Positions 58,177 to 64,000 of a stretch of DNA of 64,000 nucleotides are shown here, piece by piece (the first letter of the stretch is position 1; each line of letters opens with the position of its first letter). A model generated the notes under the pieces. It was given only the letters and a program-made list of their open reading frames with translations, was not told the DNA's origin and did no database searches. Both the position numbers and the translations under genes were made by a program. This DNA is from Mesaphorura yosii (lineage: Eukaryota; Arthropoda; Collembola; Poduromorpha; Tullbergiidae), in assembly GCA_009869945.1 (NCBI GenBank), contig WIXG01000316.1, positions 1 to 64,000 on the forward strand, given 5' to 3'.

Positions 58177-59499
58177 ATGCCTCGCGTTCGTTTTCCGGGT
58201 TTAGTACACTTTCTCCTTCTGTTCAAGCTCACAGTCACAGCCATTAGCGTTGGTCAAGGTCAAGGTGAAGCAGCAGATTCGCAGCAGCTGAAGTATGTCT
58301 GGGGAGACGCGCTGGACGATCCTCTGGCGTCTGGGCCGAATGGAGAGGCTTATCCATGGTCAGTGCAAGCAAGTGCATAGGAATTCACCAATTCAGTCTG
58401 ACGGTTTTAATACGTGATTTTCAGGGACCTCGTATCAAAAATTGCGACAAAGCAGCGGAATTCACGATCCATGTTGTTTCCTGCCGCTGACGCTGGTGCA
58501 GATCCTCAACTCCTCCAGAATCTGATTTCACCGCAGGAAACTCGTCAATTGCTACTGAACTTGGGTACATTCACCTCGGAAGCGCAAGCCCAAGCGAATG
58601 AGTACTGGCAATACTCCACAATTGACGGTGACGGTGACGGCGACGGTTATAGTGAAAGTAAGAATCCTGTAGCCTACATGAATACGACAGCGACCGGGAC
58701 CCGGACCAAATCCAAGTCTTCTGCGTTCGACGGTCAAGCTCAAGGTCGTGGTCAAAAGCAGCAGACGGGATATCATCGGAAGGGCCGAGCAAGCCTGCAC
58801 ACTGCTGCTGGCAGTAGCAGTGGCAGAAGAAGAAATGCAAAGGTTCAAGACTGGAAAAAACAACAGAGACAAGATCTCGCTGAGGGCTGTGTCCCTTCAA
58901 GGCTCTGTGCGTCGACGTACAACACAACTGCGCCTTTGTATGGTTAGTAAACAATGAAATTGCACCTGCATCAGGCCCGAAACAGTCACAAGTAATGAAA
59001 TAATGGTCAATTTCTGAAGGGATTTCACTCACGTCCGGAAAACCCGTGACAATCGTGCAGAAGTTTCCGGATTTGCTGCAGCAGGTCGTCTTCCAAGTCT
59101 GCAAGTAAGGACGGTCATCAAAATTGGAATTTGCAATGGTTTCATTCGGTAAAAAAAGTGAAAATAATTAGAATGGTTTCTATCGATGTTTAGGCAAACT
59201 GAATGTGAAGTCCTGCAAGGAGAATGCATCCAGACGTATCTTCCATACTTGTTTCTCGTCCTGCCGCTGGGGCCCGTTACATTAACAGGTAGGCGTCCGT
59301 CCATGCCCACGCCTTTCTTGTCGGAGTTTCTCGATGGCTTCACGCACTTTGGCATTTTCTCATGTCTCATTTTTTTCGCCAATCCCCAGGTCAAGATTAC
59401 ATTCTGGTCGAGAGCGGCTGTGTGTGCCAACCAAAGTACGCCAGGAAGTTGGAACAGTCGACGGCACCACTGCCTTCAATTCAGCCATTGGATAAATAG
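58177..59499 (+). CDS. Spätzle-like cystine-knot ligand precursor
   Basis: Five exons (58177-58358, 58425-58942, 59020-59104, 59194-59288, 59390-59499), 329 residues. I chose the ATG at 58177 because it opens a signal peptide (RFPGLVHFLLLFKLTVTAIS); an upstream in-frame ATG at 58069 would bury it. Spätzle ligands activate Toll receptors after proteolytic removal of a pro-domain. The pro-domain (about 25-225) is long, with a GDGDGDG run and a basic segment (GRRRNAKVQDWKKQQRQD) where a cleavage site would be expected. The C-terminal cystine-knot part has GCVPSRLC, VTIVQKFPDLLQQVVFQVCK, ECEVLQGEC, QDYILVESGCVC, matching the order of Spätzle cysteines including the closing CxC, though spacing is unusual. 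Which Spätzle paralogue is not clear. Confidence 0.8.
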
Positions 59500-61693
<2,194 letters not shown>

Positions 61694-64000
61694 AAGTAAT
61701 CCTAAACCTAAGACCATATTCACTTAATCCTAAACTAAGCATAAGCGATAAATGATAGGCGTAAGCGTACACTTGTAAGTCGAATGCCGAAGACCTACCA
61801 AAACCAAGCCAAGCCAGAACCTTCATTTTTGAACCGATATCAACTCACAGCTGCTAAATTGATGACTTTTTAAAGTTACTTAAATGCTAGAGTAGCAAAA
61901 TTCGTGTCTGTAAACTGTAGATTTGTGTGTACACAAAATTACGGAATTTTTTCCTCCTCGACCTACAAAATTCGAATCAGTGCAGTGCAGCGCGAAGAAG
62001 CGTGTGTGAATGACAAAATCCACATCTTCGTGTAATAAATTGCAATTAATTATACGCAAATAATGAGTAAGTATGCTAATGTCATGTCATTTGTATAATT
62101 TGATTGTAATAGCCTAGCCCTAGCCTAGATTTAGACAGATACAGAAATAAAATATTTGATGTTAATTAAATGAACCCGAGCGAGCAGTCTGCTGGCATTC
62201 GTTTCCTCATTCTCATTTCCTTGGAACAGCCTGCCTTCAGCTACTTCAGCTTCAGCCTTGAGCCGACAAGTGCAGCTGTTCGCTCGTATTTTGCCCGTCA
62301 TAAACGCCAAACCCCAGAAATGTTTGTCAACATTGCGAATTACGAGTTACTAGTTACGACAATATAAAAGCCAAGCCACTACGGCGACCGGGCCACGAGC
62401 TTTGCACTTGCTCGGCTCTTCCGAAAACACGAGAATGACAGCCTAAAACACTTTACACACGCATTTAAAAACTCGTAATCGTAATTATTATTTCCCATTA
62501 TTTCTCCACGCGACACGCGCGATCAACGATCTTCATCTCATATCATCTGCGTCTCTGATTCTGGGTGGTGCCATTCACAAATCTACGGCCTACATCACAG
62601 CTGTGGAACCGATTCAACTTAAATTACGCACATCGTTATTGCGAATCAAATATCAGCATTGGACACAGACCGCACCGCGATGAAGCTCTGGCTTGGCTTG
62701 GCGTTGGCTCGATGCCTGTCCCGTCCCATTTGCCATTGCCGTTTGCTGCTATGAAAATACGAAGACGAAGACAGACATGATGATCGTACTTTGGTAGCAC
62801 TGTTGTATAAGAAAATTCGCGATTACGTTTGGGAAACAGCAAACAAACAAGACCAAGACCAGGAACAACGACTGCATGCAACTTTATAGGCGATAGAGCA
62901 ACAGATCATTGATAATCGGCACAAGTGCTACATTCCGACACCGAAAACGACCCAGTTTCGATCCTGGTGGCTTGGCTTGGTCTCATATCGTCATCGTCTT
63001 TGCTGATCTGCTGTCTTCTGCTATTGTATTATCACACCGAAAGATAAACATCTCCCTCGCTCGCTGTCGTGTGCCTGAATCCTGGATGTGTTTTTGTTCT
63101 GACTTGACACGAATTTTAACCGGTGAAAGTGATCTTATGCGGAATTCTTAAGACACAAGTTCAATTATTGTATTGTTTTGACATTAATTTGACAGACAGC
63201 CGTCAAGTGAAGTTAAGTGAGTGCAAGAGTGAAGTGAAAGATTCCATACGCGCGTGCGCGTGGCTGGCTGGCTGATTTGAAGTAAGTAAAGTGGAACCGA
63301 CCGACTGACTGAATGAAGACTCTTTTGTGACGTGAATTAGCAGAGTAACAAATCTTATTTATGCTTTATGCAATTTCAACACCTCCACTTAGTGGATTTG
63401 GCACTTGGAGAAGCGTTCTAATTCTCTCAGGTATAAAAAAAGATAAAAAGAAAAATGAACGAAGACAGACTGCTTCTTGTTTCCATTTTCTGTCCAAGTT
63501 TTTGTATCCAATCTTCATGCAAAATGCGAATGCCGAGACCGAGTTTCTTGAAATCTGAAAAAGCTGCTAAAAATCTCATTTCATAAACCCCATTTCAATC
63601 ATCACTTGAAATTTTTCTATTTTTACAAGTAAATCAAAGATGTGTGTCGAAGATTTGCGTGGGCGTCTCGGCCACACGCAGGAAGAGGGTAATAAGGGGG
63701 GGGGGGTGATAAGTGAATCTTCTGTGTGTGTAGATTATCACTTCAAATTGAGTGCTTGTGGTTAATAAGATCCACAGTTCCAGTGTACGTGGCATTGAGA
63801 TGTCAATAATTCACTGAATATGTCTTTTCAGAATTCAGAATTAGAAGATTCAGAACCGTGCTCGAGTTTCGAGTTGCGTCTACCATTCTGCCATCGTAAA
63901 TCCCTCGCGAAATGTTTGACATTGAAATAACATAAATGTCTGGTGTCTGACTGACTTGCCAATTGCCATTTTTTGATTTCGAATATCATGCCCACGCCAC
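61694..64000. other. Gene-free stretch to window end
   Basis: No gene recognised in 2.3 kb. It holds the Rab7 3' flank (AATAAA words near 62034 and 62148), a TATA box at 62363 without an assigned gene, a TTGGCTTGG-rich stretch at 62688-62983 and an 11-base G run at about 63696-63706. Confidence 0.5.
62363..62370 (+). promoter_or_regulatory. TATA-like box, gene unassigned
   Basis: A perfect TATAAAAG on the plus strand. No convincing coding exon follows within the window, so it may serve a gene with an untranslated first exon whose coding part lies beyond the edge, or be chance. Confidence 0.25.

Noticed and set aside
63696-63706. Run of 11 G as a possible structural element
   Set aside because: A single homopolymer without additional G tracts at quadruplex spacing; more likely a simple repeat or assembly artefact.

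Overview
The window looks like arthropod nuclear DNA. Every multi-exon gene has canonical GT-AG introns, most of them only about 40-110 bases long. Gene-proximal TATA boxes and TCAGT-type initiators are visible, and one gene encodes a Spätzle-type cystine-knot ligand. The species cannot be read from the sequence; a springtail-like or other non-model arthropod with a compact genome is a guess. There is no rRNA, convincing tRNA, CRISPR array or bacterial operon. All exon models below were built by hand and checked for reading phase across each junction.

Layout. 1-4200: no gene recognised; a dispersed-repeat fragment at the very start. 4362-4919: a secreted Gly/Tyr-rich repeat protein. 5820-7890: CCZ1. 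8109-8477, 9549-9896 and 20429-20737, all minus strand: three small secreted, prohormone-like proteins. 10559-42575: ten SEC14-like (CRAL-TRIO) genes, all on the minus strand, called A-J here. Five of them (E, G, H, I, J) also carry a GOLD domain; A, B, C, D and F do not. Three unrelated plus-strand genes sit between them: nucleoporin Nup58 (26036-28816), a RING-H2 two-helix membrane protein (35447-36262) and an RP2/TBCC-domain protein (39488-40438).

43862-45892 minus: PRPF3, of the U4/U6 snRNP. 47013-49230: IFRD1. 50299-51711: a bestrophin-like (UPF0187-type) channel. 52065-54954: TSR1, for 40S ribosome assembly. 55101-57130 minus: a broken stomatin gene copy abutting a truncated non-LTR (LINE) reverse transcriptase. 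58177-59499: the Spätzle-like ligand. 60850-61693: Rab7. 61694-64000: no gene recognised.

How the genes relate. Most single-copy genes are housekeeping: endolysosomal traffic (CCZ1 is part of the activator of Rab7, which also lies in this window), nuclear pore, splicing and ribosome biogenesis. They frame a tandem lipid-carrier family that is the lineage-specific part of the window. Shared exon sizes (44 and 81 bases) and shared intron phases show the ten SEC14-like genes arose by local duplication, followed by intron loss and by loss of the GOLD tail or by separate recruitment of it.
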